From assembly GCA_037145635.1 (NCBI GenBank), contig JBBCXB010000002.1, forward strand, positions 372,001 to 436,000: a stretch of 64,000 nt of DNA. Direction: 5' to 3'. Within the stretch, counting starts at the first letter, position 1. Each line of letters starts with the position of its first letter. The translations under genes were made by a program, and so were the position numbers. The notes beneath the pieces are model-generated. The model searched no databases. It was not told the DNA's origin and saw only the letters and a list, made by a program, of their open reading frames with translations. Positions 16,947 through 27,189 of the stretch are shown here, piece by piece. This DNA is from JAATFS01 sp037145635. Lineage in GTDB: Bacteria; Pseudomonadota; Gammaproteobacteria; Xanthomonadales; Xanthomonadaceae.

Positions 16947-18829
16947 TCGTCTACCAGTCCACTCGCTCGGCGTTTCTCAAGGACTCGGAGGACGAGGCGA
17001 TCGAGCGCATCGTCGCGCGCGGCTTTCTGCAGAAGACCGGACGTTATGCGCCGGACGCCGAATTCCGTGCCTGGCGCCACTCGCTGATGCAGATGGTGGA
17101 GGTGTTGAGCGACGACGAGCTGCCCGCGGACATGGGCGTGGGCATCGAATTCGGCATTCCTTACAGCGCCAAGCGCATCGATTTCATCCTCAGCGGCCAC
17201 GACGCCGATGCCGGCCCGCGCGCGATCATCATCGAGCTCAAGCAATGGTCCGAGTCCAAGCCGACCGACAAGGACGGCATCATCATCGCCCACCGCGGCG
17301 GCCCCACCGAAAGCGAAGGCATCCACCCCAGTTACCAGGCCTGGTCCTACGCCGCCCTGCTCGAAGGCTTCAACGAGGCCGTGCACGAAGGCGGCATCCG
17401 GCTCAAGCCCTGCGCCTACCTGCACAATCACATGCGCAACGGCGCCATCGACGACCCGCGCTACGCCGCCCATCTGGACAAGGCGCCGGTGTTCCTGCGT
17501 GGCCCAGGTGAACGGCAGAAACTGCGCGACTTCATCAAGCAACACGTCAAGCGCGGCGACAAGGCCGAGCTGCTGTACCGAATGGAAAACGGCCGCGTGC
17601 GCCCGTCCAAGATGCTGGCCGACAGCGTGGCCGGCATGCTCAGGGGCAACCAGGAATTCGTGCTGATCGACGACCAGAAGCTGGTCTACGAAAATTGCCT
17701 GGCACGCGCAGCCCAGGCCAGCGACACCCGCAAGCAGGTCATCATCGTCAAGGGTGGCCCCGGCACCGGCAAATCGGTGGTGGCGGTCAACCTGCTGGTG
17801 GAGCTGACCAAGCGTGGGCTGACCACCAAGTACGTCTCCAAGAACGCCGCGCCCCGTGCTGTGTACGCACACAAGCTGGCCGGGCATATCCGCAAGTACG
17901 AGATCGCCGGGCTGTTCTCCGGCTCGGGCGGCTTCCACGAAACCGCCCCGAACGTCTTCGACACCCTGGTGGTGGACGAGGCCCATCGCCTCAACGAAAA
18001 AAGCGGCCTGTACGGCAACCTGGGCCAGAATCAGGTGATGGAACTGATCCGCAGCGCCCGCTGCACGGTGTTCTTCGTCGACGACGACCAGATCGTCACC
18101 CTGGCCGACATCGGTCACACCGAGGAACTGCGCCGCTGGGCGGTCCATCTGGGTGCTGAGGTCACGTTGCTCGAACTGGCCTCCCAGTTCCGCTGCGCCG
18201 GCTCCGATGGTTACCTCGCCTGGCTGGACGATGTGCTCGGCATCCGCCCCACGGCCAATCCCGGCTTCGACCGCAGCGCCTACGAGTTCGGTGTCCTCGA
18301 CTCCCCGTGCGAGCTGCACGCGTTGATCCGCGAGAAGAACCACGCCAACAACAAGTCCCGCATGGTCGCCGGCTACTGCTGGGACTGGAAGAGCAAGAAC
18401 GACCCGAACGCCTGGGACATCGAGATTCCCGAGCACGACTACCGTGCCCAATGGAACCTCAGCAGCGACCAGAGCCTGTGGGCCATCGCCGACAACTCGG
18501 TCGAGCAGGTCGGCTGCATTCACACCTGCCAAGGCCTGGAGATGGACTATGTGGGGGTGATCATCGGACCGGACCTGGCCTGGCGTAACGGGCGGTTGGT
18601 TACGGATCCGAACAGGCGATCGAGACAGGATCGTTCGATTCGGGGTTACAGGTCGCGGGCCAAGAGCGATCCTGAAATCCACGACCGTGTGGATCGAATC
18701 GTTCGGAATACGTACAAGACCCTGATGAGCCGAGGGATGAAAGGGTGCTACGTCTATGTCGCCGATCAGGAGTTGAAGACCGCGATGCTTGGTGAGCGCT
18801 TTCGAGCCGAGGCGAGCCTAGTCGGGTGA
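16943..18829 (+). CDS. DUF2075 ATPase with N-terminal PD-(D/E)XK-like nuclease
   Basis: 628 residues. The N-terminal 130 residues contain R-I-D-F-I-L followed 18 residues later by E-L-K-Q-W, that is D80...E98-x-K100, a PD-(D/E)XK nuclease pattern. A P-loop at 271-278 (G-G-P-G-T-G-K-S), Walker B with D-E-A-H near 341, and C-terminal helicase-like motifs (H-T-C-Q-G-L-E-M-D) form the DUF2075/Schlafen-type AAA helicase module. Such proteins occur in accessory regions and are suspected in defence or nucleic-acid surveillance; that role is not shown here. Translation is coupled by ATGA to the MazG-like remnant. The protein itself looks intact. Confidence 0.85.
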   Translation: MIVYQSTRSAFLKDSEDEAIERIVARGFLQKTGRYAPDAEFRAWRHSLMQMVEVLSDDELPADMGVGIEFGIPYSAKRIDFILSGHDADAGPRAIIIELKQWSESKPTDKDGIIIAHRGGPTESEGIHPSYQAWSYAALLEGFNEAVHEGGIRLKPCAYLHNHMRNGAIDDPRYAAHLDKAPVFLRGPGERQKLRDFIKQHVKRGDKAELLYRMENGRVRPSKMLADSVAGMLRGNQEFVLIDDQKLVYENCLARAAQASDTRKQVIIVKGGPGTGKSVVAVNLLVELTKRGLTTKYVSKNAAPRAVYAHKLAGHIRKYEIAGLFSGSGGFHETAPNVFDTLVVDEAHRLNEKSGLYGNLGQNQVMELIRSARCTVFFVDDDQIVTLADIGHTEELRRWAVHLGAEVTLLELASQFRCAGSDGYLAWLDDVLGIRPTANPGFDRSAYEFGVLDSPCELHALIREKNHANNKSRMVAGYCWDWKSKNDPNAWDIEIPEHDYRAQWNLSSDQSLWAIADNSVEQVGCIHTCQGLEMDYVGVIIGPDLAWRNGRLVTDPNRRSRQDRSIRGYRSRAKSDPEIHDRVDRIVRNTYKTLMSRGMKGCYVYVADQELKTAMLGERFRAEASLVG

Positions 18830-18884
18830 CTCACAACGTTGCAACGGTGTATATGGCGCCTAGTCTTTCAAAGGAATGATGCAC

Positions 18885-19379
18885 ATGAGCCAACTGATTC
18901 TTACAGTTGTTCTGCTTGGTCTGGCGCTGGCAGGAGGGCCGGCGCTTTGCCGCGAAGTCCCTGCGTCTGACTCATCTGCGCAACTGCCTGATGCTCCTCT
19001 TCCTCCGGAACTCGATCGGGTCCTACGTGACTACGAGCAGGCATGGCGCACAGGCGATGCCTCGGCGCTGTCCAAACTCTTCGCAGAGGATGGCTTCGTA
19101 TTGCAGAATAATCAGCCGCCGATTCGCGGCCGCCGAGCCATCGCGTCCGCGTATGCCGCTACCTTCAACGATCAGGGCGGCGGCCCTCTCCAGCTTCGCG
19201 CCTTGGCCTTTGATGCCGAAGACGAGTCCGGCTACATCATCGGCGCATACAGGTATGGTGGAGCAAGAGATGCCGGAAAGTTCACGCTGACCTTGCGTCG
19301 GCTGCCCGGCCAGCCCTGGCAGATATTTTCTGACATGGACAACTCAAGCACCGGTAGCAAGCGAGCAGACTTGCCATGA
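18885..19379 (+). CDS. Secreted NTF2-like (SnoaL/DUF4440-type) protein
   Basis: 164 residues with an N-terminal signal peptide ending near A-L-C-R-E. The rest resembles the NTF2-like fold: a first helix with R-D-Y-E-Q-A-W-R-T-G-D, then L-F-A-E-D-G-F-V-L, the R-G-R-R-A-I turn and a closing sheet with W-Q-I-F-S-D-M-D-N-S. The ATG at 18885 is nine bases after AAGGA; ATG codons at 18876 and 18879 are too close to it. NTF2-like folds serve as enzymes, binding proteins or immunity proteins. Its position before an immunity-effector pair is noted, but no functional link is shown. Confidence 0.7.
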   Translation: MSQLILTVVLLGLALAGGPALCREVPASDSSAQLPDAPLPPELDRVLRDYEQAWRTGDASALSKLFAEDGFVLQNNQPPIRGRRAIASAYAATFNDQGGGPLQLRALAFDAEDESGYIIGAYRYGGARDAGKFTLTLRRLPGQPWQIFSDMDNSSTGSKRADLP

Positions 19380-19649
19380 CCTGGCGTGCGATTCGTTCCC
19401 CAACAATACCCGATACTGGCTGGACGCGGACATCGAGGGGCCGACAGCGCGCTCGTCCAGGGGGCAATCCCTTTCCGCACACTGTGACAGCACATCGCAG
19501 AACTGCGTGAGTTCTTCGCGCTCCCTCGGAGAAGCACACGGTGAATCCCCCGTCGGCTGGAACGGCAAGCGATACCGCGCCACATCGCTTCTGTCCCCGT
19601 GCCGCCGCTTTGCCTATAGTTGACGGTACACCCCGCAATGGAATGAGCC

Positions 19650-20513
19650 ATGCGCATGCTGCCGTCCAGTCGCTGCCTGACACTCGCGCTCGCGGTCCTG
19701 GTGAACGCCAGCGCGTGCGCCAGGACGCCGCCGACCGAACAAGGAGGGACCTCGCCCATGTCGAACACCGTAAAGACAGGCCGCACCATCAACGGACATA
19801 CCTATTCGGACGCGCCTGTCGACGTGAAGCTGGGGCCGAACACCTTCCGCATCCCCGCCAACTACCTGGATAGCCAGATCGCGCCGTGGCCGGGCGAAGG
19901 GGTGACGCTGGTCATCGAGTGGCCGGATATGAAGCCCACCCCGCCCGGGGCGCGGGCGAACCCGCGCACGAATGATTTCCGGAAGGAGATCTCTGTGTCG
20001 ATCGACTACGTCGACAGGGTTCCTATCGAAACCTTGTTGGCCCGGCGTTCTTCCAATGAGGCGATTACTGAAGCAAATTCGGTGGAGCGAAAGGATCCGA
20101 GGAACCGCCTCGAACTCCGCCTCCCTAAAGAGCAGACCCTTGGGCTGACACCCTATGCAATCGACGAAGCAAAAATGGACGGGTACTCAAGCGCGTACCA
20201 GGCACGCTACGGGAAGCCCCCGGTCCGCAATCTTGCTTACGAAGATGACTGGTACATCGCGCGCGATGCTAGCGACAACCTCACCACTTTCATCAAGTGC
20301 GACAGCACCAAATTTCGCGAAGATGGCGTAAAACTCGAAGGCGGTGAAGTCATCCATGAAAAAGGAGCCGTTGCTGCGAGCTGCTTCCATTATTTCGTCG
20401 ATATCGAAAACAAGCTTTCGATCAATCTAAATTACAAGAGGGCGTTTTTGAAGGACTGGAAGCGCATGGAAGATGCCGTAAGGGACGTTCTGGCGCGCAC
20501 AAAAGTCAGGTAA
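19650..20513 (+). CDS. Lipoprotein, candidate X-Tfi immunity protein
   Basis: 287 residues with a lipoprotein signal: basic start, hydrophobic core and A-S-A-C lipobox with Cys23; Ala follows the Cys, so outer-membrane sorting is expected. After a short linker the protein is a soluble domain with no membrane span and no family I recognise. From about 19960 the GC content falls well below the flanking core genes. It ends 25 bases before a gene for an XVIPCD effector. In Xanthomonadales, T4SS effectors are typically encoded next to a periplasmic lipoprotein that neutralises them, so this is the predicted immunity partner. The role is inferred from position and signal. Confidence 0.72.
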   Translation: MRMLPSSRCLTLALAVLVNASACARTPPTEQGGTSPMSNTVKTGRTINGHTYSDAPVDVKLGPNTFRIPANYLDSQIAPWPGEGVTLVIEWPDMKPTPPGARANPRTNDFRKEISVSIDYVDRVPIETLLARRSSNEAITEANSVERKDPRNRLELRLPKEQTLGLTPYAIDEAKMDGYSSAYQARYGKPPVRNLAYEDDWYIARDASDNLTTFIKCDSTKFREDGVKLEGGEVIHEKGAVAASCFHYFVDIENKLSINLNYKRAFLKDWKRMEDAVRDVLARTKVR

Positions 20514-20538
20514 CGCAGCAAGCATCAGGGAGCAGCAC

Positions 20539-21864
20539 ATGAGCGGGCTGACCGATCAAGACATCAAGATTTTGAGCGGCTATGCGAACGTAGGAAACCG
20601 GGAGCTGTATTGGAACTACCTCTCACAACTGCAAGGGGCTGATGGCTACGGCACCCTAGCGTTAGGCGTGGTTCGCAATGACAGCCTGCCTGGCCGGGTC
20701 GCCAATAGCTATGCCCAGGACTACGCAAAAAATCAACACGATAAAGGCTCGCGCTTCCCCAACGCCGAGCTAAGCGAGCGGCAATGGGAGGGTTTCGGCC
20801 AAACTCTGCTTAAGAAGGATCTTGCGCTTCGGCAATCCTGGATGGAGGTTCAGCGCCCCGACCTGGCACTGAACCTTCCCGGCAAGGACGTCATGCGAGC
20901 ACACGATCAGGCCTTCTCAGATCATGAGCTCGACCCCAACTGCTGGACGCCCCGCGTACTGCTGCAAGCGGCCTTGGAAAAAAGCGGCCCCCAGAAGCTG
21001 GAACAGATCTGGACCAGCATGCTCGACAACACGCATGCCGGCGCCAGCCGCATCAGCGACACCAGCTACGAGGCCATTGCGCAGATGGGCATGGCGGCCG
21101 GCAGCCAGTACCTGGCCAAGCTCGGCACCACCGAGGCGATCCAGATGCTGGAGGGCCGCTCCGCCGTCGATCCCAACGTGATCGGCAGCAACAGCTTCTA
21201 CGCGATGTACTTCGAAAAAGAACAGAAGTGGGTGAACGTCAGCGCAGGCGGCGGGCATCCTTCCATGCGCGAAGAGACTAATCCTGGTCGTATCGCCGAA
21301 CTCGACGATGCCCGCGCCGTCCGCCTGGAACGGCAGCAGAAGGCTACGCAGTTCCATGAAGACGACCCCTACCGCTCCATTACCCGCAGCCCGTTCACGG
21401 CAGCGATCGATGGCGTGCCCGATCGAACGCAGGCGCCTGCCAAACTGGCCGATATCGGCCCGGGCCATTCCGACTACCCACTGCTGCAGCAGGTGCGCGC
21501 GGGCGTAAACGCCATCGATGCGCAAGCCGGACGCACGCCGGACGCGAACAGCGAGCGCCTGGTCGCCAGCGTGATGGCGCTGGCCCGCGAAAACCGCCTG
21601 GACCGCGCCGACCACGTGATGCTGAGCGTCCAGACCGCGGACCACCCGGCCGGACGCAATGTGTTCGTGGTGCAGGGCGCGCCGAACGACCCGGCCCACC
21701 TGCGCGCGGTGATGCCGACCGATGCCGCCGTGCAGGCACCGGTCGAGCAATCGTTGCAGCGGCTGGAGCTGGCCAGCGCCGCGCACCAGCAGGAGCAGTT
21801 GCAGCGCCAGCAGCAGGAGCGGGACACCCAGGTGCGCGAGGACCCGGCGGTGCGGACGATGTAA
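20539..21864 (+). CDS. XVIPCD-containing T4SS effector (X-Tfe), unknown toxin domain
   Basis: 441 residues. Residues about 305-415 form an XVIPCD-type VirD4-interacting domain: Y-P-L-L-Q-Q-V, I-D-A-Q-A-G-R-T-P-D, S-V-M-A-L-A-R-E-N-R-L, R-A-D-H-V-M-L-S, V-F-V-V-Q-G-A-P-N-D-P-A-H-L-R-A, and A-P-V-E-Q-S-L-Q-R-L, followed by a Gln-rich tail. That domain targets proteins to the antibacterial X-T4SS of Xanthomonadales. Residues 1-300 are mostly helical and show no lysozyme, amidase, lipase or nuclease motif I recognise. There is no signal peptide, as expected for T4SS cargo. AGGGAG precedes the ATG. The 5' half is lower in GC than the XVIPCD. No T4SS structural gene is in this window. Confidence 0.85.
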   Translation: MSGLTDQDIKILSGYANVGNRELYWNYLSQLQGADGYGTLALGVVRNDSLPGRVANSYAQDYAKNQHDKGSRFPNAELSERQWEGFGQTLLKKDLALRQSWMEVQRPDLALNLPGKDVMRAHDQAFSDHELDPNCWTPRVLLQAALEKSGPQKLEQIWTSMLDNTHAGASRISDTSYEAIAQMGMAAGSQYLAKLGTTEAIQMLEGRSAVDPNVIGSNSFYAMYFEKEQKWVNVSAGGGHPSMREETNPGRIAELDDARAVRLERQQKATQFHEDDPYRSITRSPFTAAIDGVPDRTQAPAKLADIGPGHSDYPLLQQVRAGVNAIDAQAGRTPDANSERLVASVMALARENRLDRADHVMLSVQTADHPAGRNVFVVQGAPNDPAHLRAVMPTDAAVQAPVEQSLQRLELASAAHQQEQLQRQQQERDTQVREDPAVRTM

Positions 21865-21920
21865 TACATGCGCGGCGCATGGTCCCGCACCGCGTACGCT
21901 CGCTCGCTCACCGCATGTCG

Positions 21921-24131
21921 CTACTCCACCGCGCCCTCGGCCTTCAGCCCGCGCCCTTCCCCTGCCCCGCCACTCTCGCGCAGCAAGCCCCTGGCCTCGA
22001 GCACTGCCAGTGATAGATCGGTGCCCGTCGATGCCGCCGCTTCGTCCAGACTCAGCGCCACCCAGCGGTCGCGGCCGGCATGCTTGGCGCGGTAGAGGGC
22101 GGCGTCGGCCAGGCGCAGGCTCAGCGGCCAGTCGCCACCGGGACCGGCCGGGAACAGGCTCACGCCCATCGACACGGTCAGCGTCACGCAACCGGTGGGG
22201 CGCACCACCGGTTCGGCCTGCAGGCGTGCGCGCAGGCGCCCGAACAGCGCCGCCGCATCGGCCAGGCTGCCGCCGGGGCAGAGCCACAGGAACTCCTCGC
22301 CACCCCAGCGGGCGACCACGTCGCCGTCGCGCGCGCATTCGCGCAGCAGGTCGCCCAGGTGCATCAGCGCATGGTCGCCGCCTTCATGGCCGTGCAGGTC
22401 GTTGACGCGCTTGAAGTGGTCGATGTCCAGCAGGATCACCAGCGTCTGCGGATGGGTGGCCGGTACCGGTGCGGCGTCGCGCGCCTGCAGCCAGGCACCG
22501 ACGTAGCGGCGGTTGCGCAGGCCGGTCAGCGCGTCCTCTTCGCTCTGCCGGCGGATCACCGCGTTGAGCTGTTCCAGTGCGTGGTGCTGGGCCTGGATCT
22601 CGTCGTTCTTGCGCGCCAGCTCGGCATTGACGCGGCGGCGCGCGCGGCCCTCGCGCACCTTCCAGCTGAAGAACGCCGCCAGCGCGGCCAGCGCCGCCAG
22701 CAGCGCGTAGACGGTCATGCGCTGGCGCTGTTCGCGCGCCTGCAGCTGCACGTAGGCGGCCTGCTCGGCGGCACGGGTGCGGCCGAGCGCGGCCAGCTCG
22801 CTGTTCTTGCGCGCCAGGTCCACCGCGGATTCCAGCTCGGCGATGCGGGTCTTGGACTCGACGTTCACCGCCTCGTCGCTGACGGCCTTGTACTCGCGCA
22901 TCAGCGCCAGCGCCTCGCGCGGGCGGCCCAGGGCGTCGAGGTTGTCGATCATGCGCGGATACAGCTCCAGTCGCCGCGGCACGTTGTCCGACTGCGCGAA
23001 CAGCGCGCGCGAACGCTCGAACTCGGGCACCGCGGCCTGGCGCTGCCCCAGGTCCACCAGGGTCAGGCCGATGTTGGAATGCACGATGGCGGCCTCGCCG
23101 TTGTCGCCGGCGCCGTCGATGGCGGCGGTGGCCTGGCGCAGCAGCGGCAGCGCCTCGGCCGGGCGCCGCTGCCGCCGCAGCACATTGGCGAGGTTGTTCA
23201 GCGTGCTGGACGGCGGGCGGGTGCCCGCATCGCGGGCGCCCGCCAGCGCCTGCCGGTAGATTGCCTCGGCACGCGGCAGCTGGTCGGCGCCCTCGTAGGC
23301 CGAACCCAGATTGTCGAGGATCTCCGAGCGCGCCAGCCCCTTGCGCGGCTTGGCGTCGTAGGCGGCCAGCGCACGCTGGCCATAGGCGATGGCCTTGGAC
23401 CACTCGTGCGCGTACACGAATACGCCGGTGGCGTTGTGCAGCAGTGCCGGGTCCGGCGGCAGGTGCAGCGCGTGCGCCACCCGCTCGGCTTCCAGCAGCG
23501 CCGCGATCGCCGCAGGCAGGCGTCCCTGCTGCGCGGACACGATAAAGACGATCTGGTTGGCGTTGTACTCCACCTTGTCCGGCCGGTGCCGCACCTTGGA
23601 CAGCGCCAGCTTCGCCACCCGCAGCGCGTCGTCCTGGGCGCCCATCTTGTAGTACGAGGCCGCCAGCTGGCGCCACATCTCCGCCAGCGCCGGTTCGTCG
23701 GGCCGCTCGCGTTCGAGCCGCGCCATCTCGGTCTCGAGCTCGGCGATGCGCGCGGCGTCGCGGGCCTGCCATATGGCGCCGTTGAGCTGCTTGAGCAGGC
23801 GCACGCGCTGCACCGGCGCCAGCGCGGCGCCGGTGCGCAACGCCGAGCCGATGGCGATCACGCGGTCGGGCCGGCCGGCCGCGCCCGCGGCGTCCACCAG
23901 TTCCAGGCCGAGGGCGGCCTGGCTGCGCGGGTCGGCCGCGGCCTGCCAGGCCGGCTCGCCCAGCGCCAGCGCGGCGGCCGGGTCCTGGCCGCGCACCGTG
24001 GCCACGCAGGCGGGCAGCGCCTGCGAGGGCGCACAGCCCGGCGACGCTGCTTGCGCCGTCGTCGCCGTCAGCGCGGCCGCACATCCCCACAGCAGCGCAC
24101 CGAGCGGCTGCAAACCAAAGCGACTGCGCAC
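21921..24131 (-). CDS. TPR-repeat diguanylate cyclase
   Basis: 736 residues: signal peptide (1-29), a periplasmic helical region with TPR-like repeats (about 60-450), a membrane segment near 472-490, a short coiled coil and a C-terminal GGDEF domain. The active-site motif is G-G-E-E-F at 610-614, an active variant, with R-D-G-D as inhibitory I-site five residues before it. It should make cyclic di-GMP at the inner membrane in response to something sensed by the periplasmic TPR part. The XVIPCD effector gene ends 56 bases away on the other strand; no coupling is implied. Confidence 0.93.
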   Translation of the reverse strand: MRSRFGLQPLGALLWGCAAALTATTAQAASPGCAPSQALPACVATVRGQDPAAALALGEPAWQAAADPRSQAALGLELVDAAGAAGRPDRVIAIGSALRTGAALAPVQRVRLLKQLNGAIWQARDAARIAELETEMARLERERPDEPALAEMWRQLAASYYKMGAQDDALRVAKLALSKVRHRPDKVEYNANQIVFIVSAQQGRLPAAIAALLEAERVAHALHLPPDPALLHNATGVFVYAHEWSKAIAYGQRALAAYDAKPRKGLARSEILDNLGSAYEGADQLPRAEAIYRQALAGARDAGTRPPSSTLNNLANVLRRQRRPAEALPLLRQATAAIDGAGDNGEAAIVHSNIGLTLVDLGQRQAAVPEFERSRALFAQSDNVPRRLELYPRMIDNLDALGRPREALALMREYKAVSDEAVNVESKTRIAELESAVDLARKNSELAALGRTRAAEQAAYVQLQAREQRQRMTVYALLAALAALAAFFSWKVREGRARRRVNAELARKNDEIQAQHHALEQLNAVIRRQSEEDALTGLRNRRYVGAWLQARDAAPVPATHPQTLVILLDIDHFKRVNDLHGHEGGDHALMHLGDLLRECARDGDVVARWGGEEFLWLCPGGSLADAAALFGRLRARLQAEPVVRPTGCVTLTVSMGVSLFPAGPGGDWPLSLRLADAALYRAKHAGRDRWVALSLDEAAASTGTDLSLAVLEARGLLRESGGAGEGRGLKAEGAVE

Positions 24132-24355
24132 TATTCATTCCCCATGGTGCTCGCGGCGGGAGCGACGTCCGTACGCCGCGCCCCTGCGTCCTGTGATCCG
24201 ATCCGGCGCACTCCCGTGGCGTCCCTCTCGCCGCGCCGGTCCTGCGCCATTATCGGCCGTGCCGGGCCGGGCTTTAAGCCCGCGGGGCGGACATACGCGA
24301 CCCGAATGGCCTGCTCCGTGCCCGCGCCCCGCTCACCCGCAGGGCCCCCAGGAGG

Positions 24356-25030
24356 TCAGCGGGTCGACCGCCGCCGGGCGCGCCAGGTCGCGGCGGCCAA
24401 TACGCCGCCGGGAACCAGCAACAGCGCGGCCAGGTACGGCCAGAAGAAGAACGGCCACAGCGCGCCGTAGCCCGACTGGGTCGACTTGAATCCCAGCGGG
24501 GGCTCCACGTCCAGCACCACGGCCGTACCGTGCAGCGGCAGCTCGACATCCAGCACCGTCACCCGGAGCCGCGATCCCCCGCGCGGAAGCTGCGCCCGCG
24601 CAGGTGAGACGACCGCCGCCGCGTCACCCTGTACCGGACGCGGCGTAAGTGGACGAAAGACCTGCCTGGCGCTGTGGCCGGTGGGCGCGCCTATGTCGAA
24701 GTCTCCGCTGAAGCGGTCCGTCTCCACACGTATCGCGCCGGACGCTTCGGCGCGATCGCGCCCGCCCTCCTTCTCGGCGCGAAGACGGCCGTCTGCTCCT
24801 TCGGGGGCTTGCCGGGCATTCGCGTCGCGCTCGACCGCCAGCTGCATGCGCAGCGCATCCGGCCCGAGCCGGAATACACGGGTTTCCGCGGAGGCACCCG
24901 GCGTCAGCGTCAGAGGCAGCACGTAGGTACGCGAGGCGATCCGGTTGGCAACGGTGCCGGCCATCAGCAGCAGGCAGGCCGCTGCCCACAACCGCCAGCC
25001 CCACGTCAGCGACCTGGGCAAGGCGCTCAT
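24356..25030 (-). CDS. Hypothetical membrane protein with two TM segments
   Basis: 224 residues. A hydrophobic segment at about 9-28 and another near 190-212 bracket a periplasmic-type domain of about 160 residues. That domain is rich in Arg, Asp and Glu, with a central low-complexity acidic/basic stretch, and the C-terminus is basic (R-A-R-R-R-S). I do not recognise the family. The ATG at 25030 lacks a strong ribosome site but overlaps, as ATGA, the end of a short open frame from 25215, which could act as a coupled leader. GC and codon use match core genes. Confidence 0.6.
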   Translation of the reverse strand: MSALPRSLTWGWRLWAAACLLLMAGTVANRIASRTYVLPLTLTPGASAETRVFRLGPDALRMQLAVERDANARQAPEGADGRLRAEKEGGRDRAEASGAIRVETDRFSGDFDIGAPTGHSARQVFRPLTPRPVQGDAAAVVSPARAQLPRGGSRLRVTVLDVELPLHGTAVVLDVEPPLGFKSTQSGYGALWPFFFWPYLAALLLVPGGVLAAATWRARRRSTR

Positions 25031-25346
25031 GCGCCGGCCTCGCTCATGGCCCGAACCGCAACGCGCCACAGGGGGAGGCAGCCGCTCAGCCTTGGGCGGG
25101 ATGCGGGAAGGCAGCAGGCCTGCTGATCGTCGAATCGCTTCATCGAGGGTGCGGTCACGTCTTTTCTTTCCAGCAAGATCGGGGTTACGGCAATGCGCAG
25201 CGGGCGCTGCATCAAAGCGGACAGAAGAATGCGCCACGGCAGGCTCTGCAGCTGTCGCCACGCAGGGAACGGCCATAGAAAAGGCCCCTCGCGGGGCCTT
25301 GCGCTTGCCCTTCTTCCGCAGGCGGAAGAAGGGCGCGACGCATCGC
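25031..25346. other. Intergenic region downstream of purA
   Basis: It contains two stem-loops right after purA (the terminator is listed separately). A short open frame on the minus strand, 25027-25215 (62 codons), ends in an ATGA overlap with the next gene. The frame has no recognisable domain and a weak start, so I do not call it a gene. Confidence 0.4.
25278..25300 (-). terminator. purA intrinsic terminator
   Basis: Minus-strand RNA forms AAGGCCCC-GCGA-GGGGCCTT followed by TTC, an eight-pair stem with a short T-run. Just before it, at 25308-25333, a perfect stem CCCTTCTTCCGC/GCGGAAGAAGGG sits between this terminator and the purA stop. Confidence 0.85.
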
Positions 25347-26639
<1,293 letters not shown>

Positions 26640-26764
26640 GACGGGTGACTCCTGAGTTTTCTGCGGCCATCGGGGCCGCGGGATGGGACCGTGCGCGGGC
26701 CGTTGGCGTCGCCTTGGACGGGGCTCCATCGGGGAACCCCAGGCGGTGCATGGCCCAGACACGG

Positions 26765-26813
26765 AAAAAGCCGGGCGGGGTGGCTCTGGTGTGAGCGTGC
26801 CCGGCCGGCTTTT
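26765..26813 (-). terminator. Stem-loop with T-runs upstream of purA
   Basis: The arms AAAAAGCCGGGC and GCCCGG-CCGGCTTTT pair with a short bulge around a loop of about 20 bases. On the minus strand the stem is followed by TTTTT, so it can end hflKC transcription before purA. A T-run on the other strand makes it potentially bidirectional. Confidence 0.65.
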
Positions 26814-27155
26814 GTGCATTATCCGGGTTTCGGGGGACCGGCACCACCCTGGCACGCGCCGTGTTCAGCCAACCCACACACGCCCGCGACCCAAGCGAGC
26901 CGGCACGACCGGACCGCCACGGAGCTGCGAAGGCCCAGCAGCCGCTCCCACGTAAACATCCTGCCCGCCTTTAGCCTTGCCGGAAGCCGTGGAGCAAGCC
27001 CACACCAACGGACGTCAACGCTCACCCGCACCGGCAGCCATCCAGACCGCGGCGGCGACAGTGCAAGGCGCAACGCCGCCATAGCCCTGCCCTTGAAAAC
27101 CGTCGCCCGCCCAGGCGGAGCCATCAATCCCAGGCAGCCAGGGAACCGCTCCCAC

Positions 27156-27183
27156 GATTCCCCACTCCCCATTCCCCATTCCC
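27156..27183 (-). repeat. G-rich heptad repeat after hflC
   Basis: On the minus strand the stretch reads as consecutive GGGAATG, GGGAATG, GGGAGTG and GGGAATC units starting eight bases after the hflC stop. Similar tracts occur at 44119-44187, 45395-45506 and 63196-63260. Four G-runs in a row could fold as a quadruplex in the mRNA. Confidence 0.75.
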
Positions 27184-27189
27184 AGCCGC

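Larger units (their letters stand above)
26640..27189. other. Intergenic region between hflC and purA
   Basis: 550 bases without a gene. It holds the heptad repeat at 27156-27183 directly after hflC, a long stem-loop at 26765-26813 and the purA ribosome site. Open frames here give only low-complexity peptides. The purA promoter must lie in the last 130 bases, but I cannot place its boxes. Confidence 0.5.

Noticed and set aside
18830..18884. ATG codons at 18876 and 18879 as starts of the NTF2-like gene
   Set aside because: The AAGGA site ends at 18875, too close for initiation there; the ATG at 18885 has proper spacing.
22080..24470. Plus-strand frame of about 796 codons opposite the GGDEF gene
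   Set aside because: The minus frame has a signal peptide, TPR repeats, GGEEF and an I-site; the plus frame is low complexity.
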